Assembly: GCA_046730395.1 (NCBI GenBank)
Contig: JBKPIV010000013.1
Span: 1-64,000, forward strand
Source of the DNA: AC-56 sp046730395
Lineage (GTDB): Bacteria > Actinomycetota > Thermoleophilia > Solirubrobacterales > 70-9
Length of the DNA stretch: 64,000 nt
Direction of reading: 5' to 3'
Position 1 is the stretch's first letter. Each line of letters opens with the position of its first letter. The notes below the pieces were generated by a model that made no database searches, was not told the DNA's origin, and saw only the letters and a list, made by a program, of their open reading frames with translations. Positions 15,858 through 24,385 of the stretch are shown here, piece by piece. The translations under genes were made by a program, and so were the position numbers.

Positions 15858-16724
15858 TTACTTCAATAGCCGCGAGAGGCGCCGGTCCTTGAGCACGCGC
15901 CCGCCGGTCTGCTCCTCCGGACAGTAGGTGGTGACGTGCTCGGCGAAGTGGACGGCGGCCAGGGTGGCGCCGCAGCGCGGACATGGCTCGCCCTCGCGCC
16001 GGTGGACCTGGAGCGGCATCGGCAGCTTGTCCGGCACCTGATCGCCGATCACCGCCTCGTAGTGCTCGACCGCGTCACCCAGCACATGGAGGGCGGTGTG
16101 CAGCCGATCGACCTCCTCGTCCTCGAGCTCGGACCCCTGCCGGAACGGGGACAGCGCCGCCTCCCACAGGATCTCGTCGACCCACGAGCGGCCGATGCCG
16201 GCAATCACCCGTTGGTCTCGCAGCATCGGGTGCAGGTGGCGCGGCTGGTCGAGGCGCCGCGCCAGCTCCTCGAGCTCCGGTGGGGGCCACGCCTCCGGCC
16301 CAAGGGTCGTAACCATCTCGTCGTCGCCGACCGAGTCCGCCGGCATCAGCTTGGCCCAGGCGCGCTGCTTGGTCCCGAACTCTCGCAATCGAAGCTCTCG
16401 CCCTTCGGCGAGCCGCACCAGGACCCTTGCGCTGCGGTCGCGGAGCGAGGCGCGCTTGTCGAACACCTGCAGGCGCCCCGCGGACATCAGGTGGACCAGC
16501 ATGGCGAGCGGCACCGGCGGCTCGCCGTTCGGGGAGAACTCGACGATCGGCATCTTTCCGATCCGCTGCACGCTCGACACCCGGCGTCCCGAGACGGCGG
16601 CGAGCGGCGGGTCGATCGACTTCAGGGCCACCATTCCCGGCGCGAGCGCGGACTCCACCTCGACCTCCCGCACGGCTGCGTCGAGCCGGCGCGCGGTGAT
16701 CTCGACCTCGGGCAGCTCGGGCAT
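15858..16724 (-). CDS. Fpg/Nei-family DNA glycosylase
   Basis: 288-residue bifunctional base-excision repair glycosylase/AP lyase. The mature N-terminus PELPEVE supplies the catalytic Pro and Glu after Met removal. The helix-two-turn-helix region reads LRDQRVIAGIGRSWVDEILW. The C-terminal zinc finger begins CPRCGATL and ends YCPEEQTGGRVLKDRRLSRLL, so the last pair has only one Cys (CPEE instead of CPxC). It could be MutM (8-oxoguanine) or Nei-like; the missing fourth Cys and the GGRVLKDRRLSRLLK tail suit an actinobacterial Nei/Fpg-like branch. Confidence 0.88.
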   Translation of the reverse strand: MPELPEVEITARRLDAAVREVEVESALAPGMVALKSIDPPLAAVSGRRVSSVQRIGKMPIVEFSPNGEPPVPLAMLVHLMSAGRLQVFDKRASLRDRSARVLVRLAEGRELRLREFGTKQRAWAKLMPADSVGDDEMVTTLGPEAWPPPELEELARRLDQPRHLHPMLRDQRVIAGIGRSWVDEILWEAALSPFRQGSELEDEEVDRLHTALHVLGDAVEHYEAVIGDQVPDKLPMPLQVHRREGEPCPRCGATLAAVHFAEHVTTYCPEEQTGGRVLKDRRLSRLLK

Positions 16725-16862
16725 CGGTGCCCACTAAGCGTAGGGAGGCCGGCGAGCGCCGCCGGCGCATTTCGGCCACGGGCTACACTTGACCGAAGTC
16801 ATTCGCCTGGTTCGAGGCTGGCCGCGGAAGCCAGCCGGGCCGGCGAACATCGAAAGGAACGG

Positions 16863-17897
16863 ATGGCACTCGAACTGCCCACAGTTCAGCCCACCGTAGT
16901 TTCGGAGCTCTCCGGCGAGGAGATCGCCGAGCTGTCCGCCGAGGTGCGCGCGCTTGCCGCAACCCGCAACGCCGTGATCCTCGCTCACAACTATCAGCTG
17001 GCCGAGGTCCAGGACGTAGCTGACCTCACCGGCGACTCGCTCCAGCTTTCCCGGGAGGCCGCCAGCACCGACGCGGACGTGATCGCGTTCTGCGGGGTTC
17101 ACTTCATGGCCGAGACCGCCTCCGTGCTCTCACCCGACAAGACCGTCCTCATCCCCGATCCTGACGCCGGCTGCTCGCTGTCGGAATCGATCACGGCCGA
17201 CCAGCTGCGGGCCTGGAAGGCCGAGCATCCCCGGGCGATCGTGATCATGTACGTGAACACCTCGGCTGACGTGAAGGCGGAGACCGACTACTGCTGCACC
17301 TCGTCGAACGCGGTCGCGGTGGTCGAGCACGCCTGGCGCGAGCACGGCGCCGAGACCGAGATCCTGTTCGGCCCGGACATGTGGCTGGGCTCCTTCGTCG
17401 CGCGAGAGCTCGGGCTGACCGAGGATCCCGAGCGCTACGCGCGCTTTCACGTGTGGGACGGCGAGTGTCACGTCCACGCCGGCATCCGGCCGGACGACAT
17501 CGCGGCGATGCGTGCGGAGCATCCGGAGGCCGAGTTCCTGATCCACCCCGAATGCGGGTGCTCGACCCAGGCGATGGAATACGTGGCGGCCGGCGACCTC
17601 GACTCCGATGGCGTCCAGATGCTCTCCACCTCGGGGATGCTGCGCCGCGTCTCCGAGCGCCCGGACGGCGAGTTCATCGTCGCCACTGAGACCGGGATGC
17701 TCTACCCGCTCCAGCAGGCCGCCCCGCGGGCGACGCTGATCGAGGCCAATCGCATGGCCTTGTGCAGGTACATGAAGATGATCACGCTGCCGAAGCTCAG
17801 GGACTCGCTCCGCGACCTCGAGTTCGAGGTCAAGGTGCCGGAGGCGGTCGCGCGGCGCGCGCGGCTCCCGATCGAGCGCATGGTCGCCCTCGGCTGA
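16863..17897 (+). CDS. nadA: Quinolinate synthase A
   Basis: Condenses iminoaspartate with dihydroxyacetone phosphate to quinolinate using an oxygen-sensitive [4Fe-4S] cluster. 344 residues. Landmarks are ILAHNYQLAEVQDVAD, FCGVHFMAETASVL (first Cys), DYCCTSSNAV (second), and HPECGCSTQAM (third), consistent with three cluster ligands, plus EFIVATETGMLYPLQ. ATG at 16863 with a GAAAGGA site. A TACACT hexamer about 70 nt upstream is a plausible -10. Quinolinate feeds nadC encoded at 12.9 kb. Confidence 0.95.
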   Translation: MALELPTVQPTVVSELSGEEIAELSAEVRALAATRNAVILAHNYQLAEVQDVADLTGDSLQLSREAASTDADVIAFCGVHFMAETASVLSPDKTVLIPDPDAGCSLSESITADQLRAWKAEHPRAIVIMYVNTSADVKAETDYCCTSSNAVAVVEHAWREHGAETEILFGPDMWLGSFVARELGLTEDPERYARFHVWDGECHVHAGIRPDDIAAMRAEHPEAEFLIHPECGCSTQAMEYVAAGDLDSDGVQMLSTSGMLRRVSERPDGEFIVATETGMLYPLQQAAPRATLIEANRMALCRYMKMITLPKLRDSLRDLEFEVKVPEAVARRARLPIERMVALG

Positions 17898-17979
17898 CCA
17901 GGTAACTCCCAGGATCGGCTTGTCGCGGCGTCTTAGCCGTTGCGTCGCATCCCATTGGAAGCAGCCCCCACGCCGGTGA

Positions 17980-17985
17980 TAGCTT
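17980..17985 (+). promoter_or_regulatory. Candidate leaderless promoter (-10 TAGCTT) of the Mau-like redox cluster
   Basis: TAGCTT ends 6 nt before the GTG at 17992, with no ribosome-binding site between. A possible -35 TTGGAA (17955-17960) sits 19 nt upstream. This would be the operon promoter, because the following genes are packed head to tail. Confidence 0.4.
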
Positions 17986-17991
17986 GGGCCC

Positions 17992-18879
17992 GTGTTCGGG
18001 CTCATCGCCCGCTTGGTTTTAGGCCTCGTCCTGGCAGGGTCAGCGGCGCTGAAGCTGGCCAGCCCGGCGTCGAGTCGGGCGTCGCTTGCGACCTTCGACG
18101 TCGAGGGCGAGGCGCTGCGCTGGGTCGGTTGGGTGGTGCTGGTGGCCGCGGAGCTCGGGCTCGCCGCCGGCATCGTCGCCGGCAGCGACCAGGCGGCGTG
18201 GCTTGCCGCCGGCCTGATGGCGCTGTTCGCCGCGGTGCTGGTCGGCGCGATCCTCCGCGGGCGCGCCGGGGCTCCGTGCGCCTGCTTCGGCGCCCGGTCG
18301 ATCGTCGGGTGGAGGGCGGTGGGCCGCAACGTGGCGCTCGCGGCCTGCTTCGCGGTCGTTCCGTTCCTGCCGGAACGCAGCCTGTCGACCGACGAGTGGC
18401 TCGGCCTGGGGCTGGTTGTGGCGCTCCTCGTCTGCCTCGGGCTGGCGATCGCGGTGCTCGCGCTGGCTCGAGAGGTTGGGATCTTGCGCTTGCGTCTGGG
18501 CCCGGCGTCCGCCCTGGAGATCGCCGAGGAGGGACCGGCGGTCGGTGAGCGGGTGGAGCTGGTCGAGCGCCTGGAGGGGATCTCCGGGTCCGGCCTGGGC
18601 CTCGCCGTCTTCACCTCGGAGGGATGCCGAGTTTGCCGGGGGCTCGAGCCCGCGATCGCGACCCTGGCCAACCACCCGGCAGTCTCGGTGGAGACCTTCG
18701 ATGAGGTCGCCGATGCCGCAGTCTGGCGGGAGCTCGGGATTCCTGGGAGCCCGTTCGCGGTTGCGCTTGATCCGCAGGGCACGGTGCTCGCCAAGGGGCT
18801 CTTCAACAACCTGGCCCAGCTCGAGAGCGTGCTCGCTACCGCCGAGCAGCGGCGCTCGGGGCAAGGGATGAAAGCCTAG
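17992..18879 (+). CDS. MauE-like membrane protein fused to a thioredoxin-like domain
   Basis: 295 residues. The N-terminal half is a four-helix MauE/DoxX-like membrane domain (helices near 5-20, 43-62, 68-88, 110-125) with the family's cysteine pair in APCACFG (Cys96, Cys98). A further helix (about 136-160) is followed by a soluble domain with FTSEGCRVCRGL (CRVC at 212-215) and a GIPGSPFAVALD cis-Pro-type loop, i.e. a thioredoxin/MauD-like fold. MauE and MauD are normally separate proteins needed to make the methylamine dehydrogenase light chain; here both are on one chain. It abuts the MauA-like gene exactly (TAG then ATG). Expected role: passing redox equivalents across the membrane to that substrate. 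Confidence 0.75.
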   Translation: MFGLIARLVLGLVLAGSAALKLASPASSRASLATFDVEGEALRWVGWVVLVAAELGLAAGIVAGSDQAAWLAAGLMALFAAVLVGAILRGRAGAPCACFGARSIVGWRAVGRNVALAACFAVVPFLPERSLSTDEWLGLGLVVALLVCLGLAIAVLALAREVGILRLRLGPASALEIAEEGPAVGERVELVERLEGISGSGLGLAVFTSEGCRVCRGLEPAIATLANHPAVSVETFDEVADAAVWRELGIPGSPFAVALDPQGTVLAKGLFNNLAQLESVLATAEQRRSGQGMKA

Positions 18880-19461
18880 ATGCGCGAGCGCGACCGGATC
18901 GGCGAGGCGTTCGACTCCCTGGCGGCGGACACGTCACGCCGCGGGTTTCTCGCACGGGTCGGTTCGGGTCTGCTCGCTGCCACGGTAGGGGGAGTCGTGG
19001 CCAAGGCGATCAAGCCGGGAGAGGCTGATGCTTTCCACTTCTGCGGCCACACGTTCACCACGGGCAGCTGCATCCATCCCTTGGGCCTTCCTCGAGTCGA
19101 TTCGCGCGACTTCCCCATCCGGCCCTCGGACGGCCGCCCGGTGGACAACCTCGGCCGCCTGATCAATGCCTCCGGGCGCCCGATCCACGACAACGGCGAG
19201 CTCTTGCGCGATCCCGACGGCGTTCCCTTGCCGCCCGCGCCACGCACCAAGGTCTGCCAGCAGACAGGTGACATCTATGGGTTCGAGGCGCACCCGCAGG
19301 GCGCGTGGTACCGGTGCTGCGGCGGGACGGTGCGCAAGCTCTGGGACTGCTGCGCCCATCACGACAGCAGAATCAACGGCGATGCGGCACTGAAGGGCTA
19401 CTGCTTCGGGGGCCGCAAGGTCTTCTGCGTCCAGTACTACCAGACCCACGTCCCATGTTGA
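18880..19461 (+). CDS. Tat-exported cysteine-rich protein resembling methylamine dehydrogenase light chain (MauA)
   Basis: 193 residues. A twin-arginine signal (TSRRGFLARVGSGLLAATVGG) sends a folded protein out of the cell. The exported part has ten Cys (55, 64, 126, 146, 147, 157, 158, 175, 183, 193), an even number suited to five disulfides. The spacing WYRCCGG...LWDCCAHH...YCFGG...FCVQYY resembles the second half of MauA (YRDCCG...WCFG...YHC). Only two Trp remain (143, 155), and the MauA Trp preceding CFG is Tyr here, so the tryptophan tryptophylquinone cofactor as known cannot simply be assumed. No large subunit (MauB) is nearby. The linking segment contains repeated D-G/N turns (SDGRPVDNLGRLIN, SGRPIHDNGELLRDPDG). 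Role unknown; likely a disulfide-rich exported redox or structural protein matured by its neighbours. Confidence 0.65.
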   Translation: MRERDRIGEAFDSLAADTSRRGFLARVGSGLLAATVGGVVAKAIKPGEADAFHFCGHTFTTGSCIHPLGLPRVDSRDFPIRPSDGRPVDNLGRLINASGRPIHDNGELLRDPDGVPLPPAPRTKVCQQTGDIYGFEAHPQGAWYRCCGGTVRKLWDCCAHHDSRINGDAALKGYCFGGRKVFCVQYYQTHVPC

Positions 19462-19480
19462 GCTCGAGGGCGACACGAGC

Positions 19481-20923
19481 ATGAGCGCGCTCGAGCTCAG
19501 CCTCGCGGTGGCGGCGCTAGCGGTCGGCCTGACCGGGGCTTGGTCGCCGTGCGGCTTCTCGATGGTGGAAACGATCGGACTGGCCGGCGATCCCGGACGG
19601 CGCCGTACCACGCTGGCCGCGTGTGCGACCTTCGCGCCGGGAGCGATCGCCGGCGGTGTCGCGACGTTCGGTCTCCTGTCTCTGATCGGCGGGGCGATCC
19701 ACGGGGCCGGCGGAAGGGTCGCGTACCTGGTCGCGGCGGTTATCGCCGTCGCGGCGGGAGTCGCGGAGGCCCGCGGGGTCCGGATCGCTCCGCAGATCCG
19801 CCGCCAGCTCCCCGAGGGCTGGCGCTGGACGATGCCGCTGCCGCTCGCCGCCGGGCTCTACGGGATCCTGCTCGGGCTCGGCTTCACGACGTTCGTGCTC
19901 AGCTTCGGCGTCTGGGCGCTCGCCGGGATCAGCCTCGCGCTGGGCAACCCGGGTGCCGGGTTGGTGATCGGCGCCGCCTTCGGGGTGGGCCGGGCCCTAC
20001 CCGTGCTCGTGGTTGCTCCCGCCGTGGAGACGCCGCTCGGCGTGCGGTGCATCGAGCTGATGGCCGAGAAGCCGGTCCTCTATCGGGCGTTCCGGCTCGG
20101 CGATGCGCTCACGCTCGGCGTCGTCGCCGCCGCGCTGACCGCGACGGGCGTCGCGACCGCGGCCCAGACCGAGGTTCCCAACGGGGCCGACCCCTCGGTC
20201 GCCGGCAAGGCCCTGGCCTTCCAGCGAGGCGATCGTAGCGGCGTGCTCCGCTTTCGGGGCCATGACCTCGACCTCCCGGGCCGGGATCCCGCGGTCGGGG
20301 GGAAGCTCGCGGCGGTGATCTCCGGCGGCGACCAGATCAAGATCCTCAGCCGTTTCAACCGCCACGTGATCGGCTCGGTGGGGACGCCGGACGTCCAGGC
20401 GGTCGCGATCTCGAACCGCTGGCTCGCCTATCTCACGATCGATCATGGCCACTACAGGCTCAAGTCCCGGGGCATCACGGACCCGTCGCATCCGGGCAAG
20501 GCGCGGGGCCTCGCGTCGGTCGAGAGCCCTACCCAGATCGGTCACCCGAGCGTGGACGGCGGGCGGGTCTTCTACGCGCTCTCGAGGCGTCACGTGAACT
20601 CGATCAAGCGACGGAGCCTGAAGTCGGGGAAGAGCGGGACGGTGCTTCGGTCGCGCACCGACGAGCTGCTCAACCCGACGGCACTCGGCAAGCACCTGGT
20701 CTATGTGCAGGTTTCCCGCGGCCCGGAGTCGCCGCAGGCGACTCACCCCCGAAAGCTGCGCCAGCGACTCATGCTGAAGAGGATCGGGCGGAAGGGGTCC
20801 GGCCGCCCGGTCTACTCGCACGGCGCCGATCGCACGCTCTGGACCACCGCTCTTTCGGGCAAGCGCGCCTACGTCACCGTGCTCGGCGGTGGCGGTCCGA
20901 AGATCGTCTCGGCGCAGCGCTAG
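19481..20923 (+). CDS. DsbD/CcdA-like transmembrane domain fused to an extracytoplasmic propeller-like domain
   Basis: 480 residues. About the first 230 form a six-helix membrane unit with the WSPCGFSMVE motif (Cys24) in helix 1, a proline-containing helix 2 (ATFAPGAIAGG) and GLGFTTFVLSFG, the pattern of CcdA/DsbD electron-transfer proteins that bring reductant across the membrane. From about 240 onward is a soluble domain of repeated strands (QAVAISNRWLAYLTIDHGHYRLKSR, GHPSVDGGRVFYALSRRH, TALGKHLVYVQVSR), like WD40/TolB-type blades. Such a fusion is unusual. It starts 19 nt after the MauA-like gene. It probably supplies electrons to the MauE-thioredoxin protein and presents the propeller as a docking surface. 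Confidence 0.62.
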   Translation: MSALELSLAVAALAVGLTGAWSPCGFSMVETIGLAGDPGRRRTTLAACATFAPGAIAGGVATFGLLSLIGGAIHGAGGRVAYLVAAVIAVAAGVAEARGVRIAPQIRRQLPEGWRWTMPLPLAAGLYGILLGLGFTTFVLSFGVWALAGISLALGNPGAGLVIGAAFGVGRALPVLVVAPAVETPLGVRCIELMAEKPVLYRAFRLGDALTLGVVAAALTATGVATAAQTEVPNGADPSVAGKALAFQRGDRSGVLRFRGHDLDLPGRDPAVGGKLAAVISGGDQIKILSRFNRHVIGSVGTPDVQAVAISNRWLAYLTIDHGHYRLKSRGITDPSHPGKARGLASVESPTQIGHPSVDGGRVFYALSRRHVNSIKRRSLKSGKSGTVLRSRTDELLNPTALGKHLVYVQVSRGPESPQATHPRKLRQRLMLKRIGRKGSGRPVYSHGADRTLWTTALSGKRAYVTVLGGGGPKIVSAQR

Positions 20924-20936
20924 GGGAACGGTTTCG

Positions 20937-21404
20937 ATGGAGCAGCGCTACCAGCGGCCTGGCTGGTTCACGAAGCATGTCTTCAACCCGGCCGTCGCGG
21001 GGCTTACCCGTCTCGGCATCAGCGTGGCCGGATCCCGGGTGCTCGCCGTCCGGGGGCGCAAGACGGGCGAATGGCGCCACACGCCGGTCAACCCGCTCGA
21101 ATTCGAGGGCTCGCGGTACCTCGTGGCGCCGCGCGGGGACACCCAATGGGTGAGGAACCTGCGCGCCAACCGGGAGGGGCGGCTCAGGGGCCGCTGGCGG
21201 ACCGAGCCCTTCGTGGCGATCGAGCTCCCCGACGCGGAGAAGACGCCTCTTCTTCGCGCCTATCTGAAGCGCTGGAAGTGGGAGGTCGGGGTCTTCTTCG
21301 GCGGCGTTGGGGCCGACTCGACCGATGAGGAGCTTGCGGGCATCGCGCCCGACCACCCGATCTTCCGGATCGAGGAGGGGCCCCGGGGCCAGGGCTCAGC
21401 CTAG
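20937..21404 (+). CDS. Deazaflavin (F420)-dependent nitroreductase-family protein
   Basis: 155 residues of the DDN/split-barrel FDOR-A type: VAGLTRLGISVAGSRVLAVRGRKTGEWRHTPVNPLEFEGSRYLVAPRGDTQWVRNLRAN, where the GRKTG...TPV and GxxxWVxNxRAN motifs bind the deazaflavin. These enzymes use reduced F420 to reduce quinones, nitroaromatics or unknown lipophilic substrates and are membrane-associated. ATG at 20937 with a GGGGAACGG site, 13 nt after the CcdA-propeller gene, so it may be the last gene of the redox cluster. A second paralogue lies at 57.7 kb. Confidence 0.82.
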   Translation: MEQRYQRPGWFTKHVFNPAVAGLTRLGISVAGSRVLAVRGRKTGEWRHTPVNPLEFEGSRYLVAPRGDTQWVRNLRANREGRLRGRWRTEPFVAIELPDAEKTPLLRAYLKRWKWEVGVFFGGVGADSTDEELAGIAPDHPIFRIEEGPRGQGSA

Positions 21405-21427
21405 GGCGCCAATCTGGTCAGGGGGTC

Positions 21428-22108
21428 CTAGGGCGGAGCCAGGACGCTCGGCGGGATGTTCCCCACCCCGATCGCCCGATAGAGCGTCGCGTCCGGCTTC
21501 ACGATCAACCAGCGGCCGCCCTGCCGGCGGAGGTAGGTGACGTCGTCCTCGATCGAGGGCTCGCGGCCCTCGGCGAACCGGGTGACGACCGTCGCGGTGT
21601 CGCGGGCGCTTGAGGCCGTGATCGCCACCGCACGGATCCGCGCGACCCGCGAGCGGTCGTACACGGGGAAACCCCTTGGGTCGCGGTATCCAATCGAGGC
21701 GGAGAGCGACGGGGCGCAGCCGCCGCGATCGCGGGGGAACCTGACGGCGGCGAGCCCCCGGGGGACGAACAACGCGCAGGCCCGCCGTCCGTTCCGGGCG
21801 TTGAGCGCGGCGACGTAGTCGCGCACGACGCGGGCGATCCTGCGTTGCTCCGGGTCGAGCCGAGCGGCGGGCGATTGGGCGACGGCTTGGTGGACCTGCC
21901 GCTGGGTCCGGCCGGGATGGCCCCCACCGCGATGCCCCTTGGCGGGATGCCGGGTCGTGGTCGAGCCCGTGGGGGGCGCCGAGGCGCCGGTGGTGGTTGG
22001 CGGCGGACCGCCGCCCTCGTCGGTGGCGCTCGAGATCGCGAGGACGGCCACCAGGGTGGCGAGCGCCGCGACGATCCACACGAGCGGGGGCCGGAGGAAC
22101 CTCCTCAC
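21428..22108 (-). CDS. Membrane-anchored NTF2-like protein of unknown function
   Basis: 226 residues. One N-terminal helix (PPLVWIVAALATLVAVLAISSA) anchors the protein. A Pro/Thr/Ser/His-rich linker follows to about residue 85, then an extracytoplasmic domain (RIARVVRDYVAALNARNGRRACALFVPRGLAAVRF...GGRWLIVKPD) with the helix-then-sheet pattern of NTF2/SnoaL-like lipoprotein domains. Two Cys (RRACAL and GGCAP) could pair. GTG start preceded by TATAAC at -6, a leaderless-type arrangement. Function unknown. Confidence 0.6.
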   Translation of the reverse strand: MRRFLRPPLVWIVAALATLVAVLAISSATDEGGGPPPTTTGASAPPTGSTTTRHPAKGHRGGGHPGRTQRQVHQAVAQSPAARLDPEQRRIARVVRDYVAALNARNGRRACALFVPRGLAAVRFPRDRGGCAPSLSASIGYRDPRGFPVYDRSRVARIRAVAITASSARDTATVVTRFAEGREPSIEDDVTYLRRQGGRWLIVKPDATLYRAIGVGNIPPSVLAPP

Positions 22109-22114
22109 CGATCC

Positions 22115-22120
22115 GTTATA
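22115..22120 (-). promoter_or_regulatory. Candidate leaderless -10 hexamer (TATAAC) on the minus strand
   Basis: Read on the minus strand, TATAAC is followed by GGATCG and then the GTG at 22108. It is AT-rich against a very GC-rich background and has the 6-nt gap seen at other genes here. Confidence 0.4.
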
Positions 22121-22212
22121 GCGAGGAGGGACGCGCTCCGAGCGGCGCCCGCTCCTTGCGGGAAAACGCCGCGGCGGTTCCGTCCCAGCCGGCCCATACG
22201 CTCGGTGCAGGA

Positions 22213-23178
22213 ATGGCCTCCAACGCTAATCTCGCCAGCGTGAGTCACCTGAGGCCGGTTCCGGACCCCAAGCCGCCGCCGAAGCTGGCCGAGCGCGTGG
22301 CCGCGAAGCCGTCGGTCGCCGAGCTCGAGCGCTGGGCCACGGTGCTCCGGATCGATTGCGTGCGCATGCTCGCCGTGGCGAAGTCGGGGCATCTCGACTC
22401 CTCGCTCTCCGCGGCGGACATCGTCGCCGCCCTTTATTACCGGGTGCTGCGGCACGATCCGGAGAACCCGGACTGGCCGGCCCGGGACCGCTTCGTGCTC
22501 TGCAAGGGCCACGCGGCACCGATCCAGTACGCCGCCCTTGCCCAGCACGGGTACTTCCCGCTCGAGGACCTCATGGGCCTGCGCCAGATCGGCGCGCAGC
22601 TCCAGGGCCATCCCGACATGAGGCGCACGTCGGGCGTCGAGGTGTCCACGGGCTCGCTCGGCCAGGGACTCTCGATGTGCGTGGGCATCTGTTTGGCCCT
22701 TCATCTCGACGGTCTTGACGACACCGCCCAGGTCTTCGGGCTCCTGTCCGACGGCGATTGCCAGGAGGGGCAGACTTGGGAGGCGGCCACCTCGGCGGTC
22801 CACTTCGGGGTCCCCAACCTGACGGCGATCGTCGACTACAACCATCTTCAGACCGACGGCACGACCGAGGAGGTCATGGACGTCGGCGACATCCGCGCCA
22901 AGTTCGAGGCCTTCGGCTGGGATGCGGTGGAGATCGACGGTCACGACATGGAGCAGGTGACGGAGGCGCTGGAGCGCAGCCGCACCCTGCGAAAGCCTGC
23001 GGCGATCGTCGCTCAGACGACGAAGGGGAAGGGCGTCTCGTCGATGGAGGGGCGGTTCGGCTTTCACGGCAAGCCGCCGAGCCCGGAGCAGGCCGGCGGA
23101 GCGCTCGAGGAGCTGATGACGAAGCTCGAGGAGCAGACGAAGACCCTCCACGCGGCGGAGAACGAAGATGGCAGCTGA
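22213..23178 (+). CDS. Transketolase, N-terminal (thiamine diphosphate-binding) subunit
   Basis: 321 residues, the first half of a split transketolase. It contains SGHLDSSLSAADIVAALYY, the HAAP substrate/cofactor motif in CKGHAAPIQYA, STGSLGQGLS, and the thiamine diphosphate motif GDGDCQEG...NH in the form LSDGDCQEGQTWEA...IVDYNHLQTDG. It transfers two-carbon ketol units in the pentose phosphate pathway, although split versions sometimes act on other sugars. It must pair with the following gene, whose start overlaps by 11 nt. The N-terminal 35 residues are a Pro/Lys-rich extension. Confidence 0.9.
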   Translation: MASNANLASVSHLRPVPDPKPPPKLAERVAAKPSVAELERWATVLRIDCVRMLAVAKSGHLDSSLSAADIVAALYYRVLRHDPENPDWPARDRFVLCKGHAAPIQYAALAQHGYFPLEDLMGLRQIGAQLQGHPDMRRTSGVEVSTGSLGQGLSMCVGICLALHLDGLDDTAQVFGLLSDGDCQEGQTWEAATSAVHFGVPNLTAIVDYNHLQTDGTTEEVMDVGDIRAKFEAFGWDAVEIDGHDMEQVTEALERSRTLRKPAAIVAQTTKGKGVSSMEGRFGFHGKPPSPEQAGGALEELMTKLEEQTKTLHAAENEDGS

Positions 23179-24166
23179 GGCCAAGACCGAGCCGATCGCC
23201 ACCCGCCACGCGTACGGCGACGCGCTCGCCGAGCTGGGCGAACTTCACGAGGACGTGGTCGCGCTCGACGCCGACCTCGCCGTCTCCACCCAGTCGATCA
23301 AGTTCGGCAAGCGCTTCCCGGAGCGGTTCTTCAACGTCGGCGCGGCGGAGGCGAACATGATGTCGATCGCGTGCGGCTTGGCCGCGACGGGAAAGGTCCC
23401 GTACTGCTCGACCTTCGCGATCTTCGCGGCCGGGCGGGCGTATGACCAGGTGCGGCTGGGGATCGCGCACAACGAGCTCAAGGTGAGGATCGGCGCCTCG
23501 CACGGCGGCGTATCGCTGGGCGAGGACGGCGCCTCACACCAGATGATCGAGGATCTCGCCCTGATGCGGGCGATGCCGCGGATGACGGTCGTCGTCCCGG
23601 CCGACTACAACCAGGCCTATACGGCGACCATGGAGTCGTACGAGCGCGACGAGCCGATGTACATGCGCTTCGGGAGACCGACGACGCCGATCGTCTACGA
23701 CGACATTCCCAAGAGCCTCGGCGGCGGGGTGGACGTGCTGCGCGAGGGGAAGGACATCACGCTGATCGCGACCGGCCACATGGTGTGGCGAGCGATGGAG
23801 GCGGCCGAATCGCTCGATTCCGAGGATGGCGTCGAGGCCGAGGTCCTGAACGTCTCGATCGTCAAGCCGCTCCACTCCGAGGAGATCCTGGAGTCGCTCG
23901 GAAAGACAGGGGTCGGGGTGACCGCCGAGGAGCATCGCGTAGTCGGCGGCCTGGCGGACGCCGTCCGCCAGCTCGTGGCGGAGCAGCACCCGGTGCCGAT
24001 CTTCGCCGTCGGGATGGGCAACGAGTTCGGCATCTCCGGGACCGGTGAGGCGTGCATGGAGCACTTCGGCCTCACCGCCCGCGGGATCGCGGACCGCGCC
24101 CGCGAGGCGCTGGTGCTGAAGCCGATCGTCTCGCGCCCGCCATTGTTTGGTCCAGAATGGACATGA
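23168..24166 (+). CDS. Transketolase, C-terminal subunit
   Basis: 332 residues with the pyrimidine-binding and C-terminal domains: the catalytic Glu in FFNVGAAEANMMSIACGLAATGK, PYCSTFAIFAAGRAYDQVR, GASHGGVSLGEDGASHQMIEDLALMR and the C-terminal VLNVSIVKPLHSEEI and TAEEHRVVGGLADAV. This is the second half of the split enzyme; it overlaps the N-terminal subunit by 11 nt, giving equal synthesis. The split form is common in actinobacteria and archaea, while most bacteria use one chain. A hairpin repeat element begins immediately after its stop. Confidence 0.9.
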   Translation: MAAEAKTEPIATRHAYGDALAELGELHEDVVALDADLAVSTQSIKFGKRFPERFFNVGAAEANMMSIACGLAATGKVPYCSTFAIFAAGRAYDQVRLGIAHNELKVRIGASHGGVSLGEDGASHQMIEDLALMRAMPRMTVVVPADYNQAYTATMESYERDEPMYMRFGRPTTPIVYDDIPKSLGGGVDVLREGKDITLIATGHMVWRAMEAAESLDSEDGVEAEVLNVSIVKPLHSEEILESLGKTGVGVTAEEHRVVGGLADAVRQLVAEQHPVPIFAVGMGNEFGISGTGEACMEHFGLTARGIADRAREALVLKPIVSRPPLFGPEWT

Positions 24167-24212
24167 GGGGCTTTAGCCCCGAAACTGGCATGTAAGGACG
24201 CCGAAGGCGTCC
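24167..24212. repeat. REP-like hairpin element, copy 1
   Basis: GGGGCTTTAGCCCC (24167-24180) forms a hairpin, followed by GAAACTGGCATGT (24181-24193) and a second perfect hairpin GGACGCC-GAA-GGCGTCC (24196-24212). The stem-plus-GAAACTGGCATGT unit recurs at 31565 with different but paired stem bases. It starts at the transketolase stop codon and may also terminate that transcript. Confidence 0.6.
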
Positions 24213-24385
24213 GCAGGTGGTTCGGTCCCGAGTGCGCCTAGCCTGAAGCGGACACTTCACCCCCGAGCGAGCGTGAGGCCGGGCTCACGATCTTCGCTAC
24301 CCTTCCGCGGACGCTTCGCCGGGCAAGACGGCCATCCGGGGGGCCGGCGCAGGATTGCGGCAAGTGTCGAAGAACAAGGCTTCGC

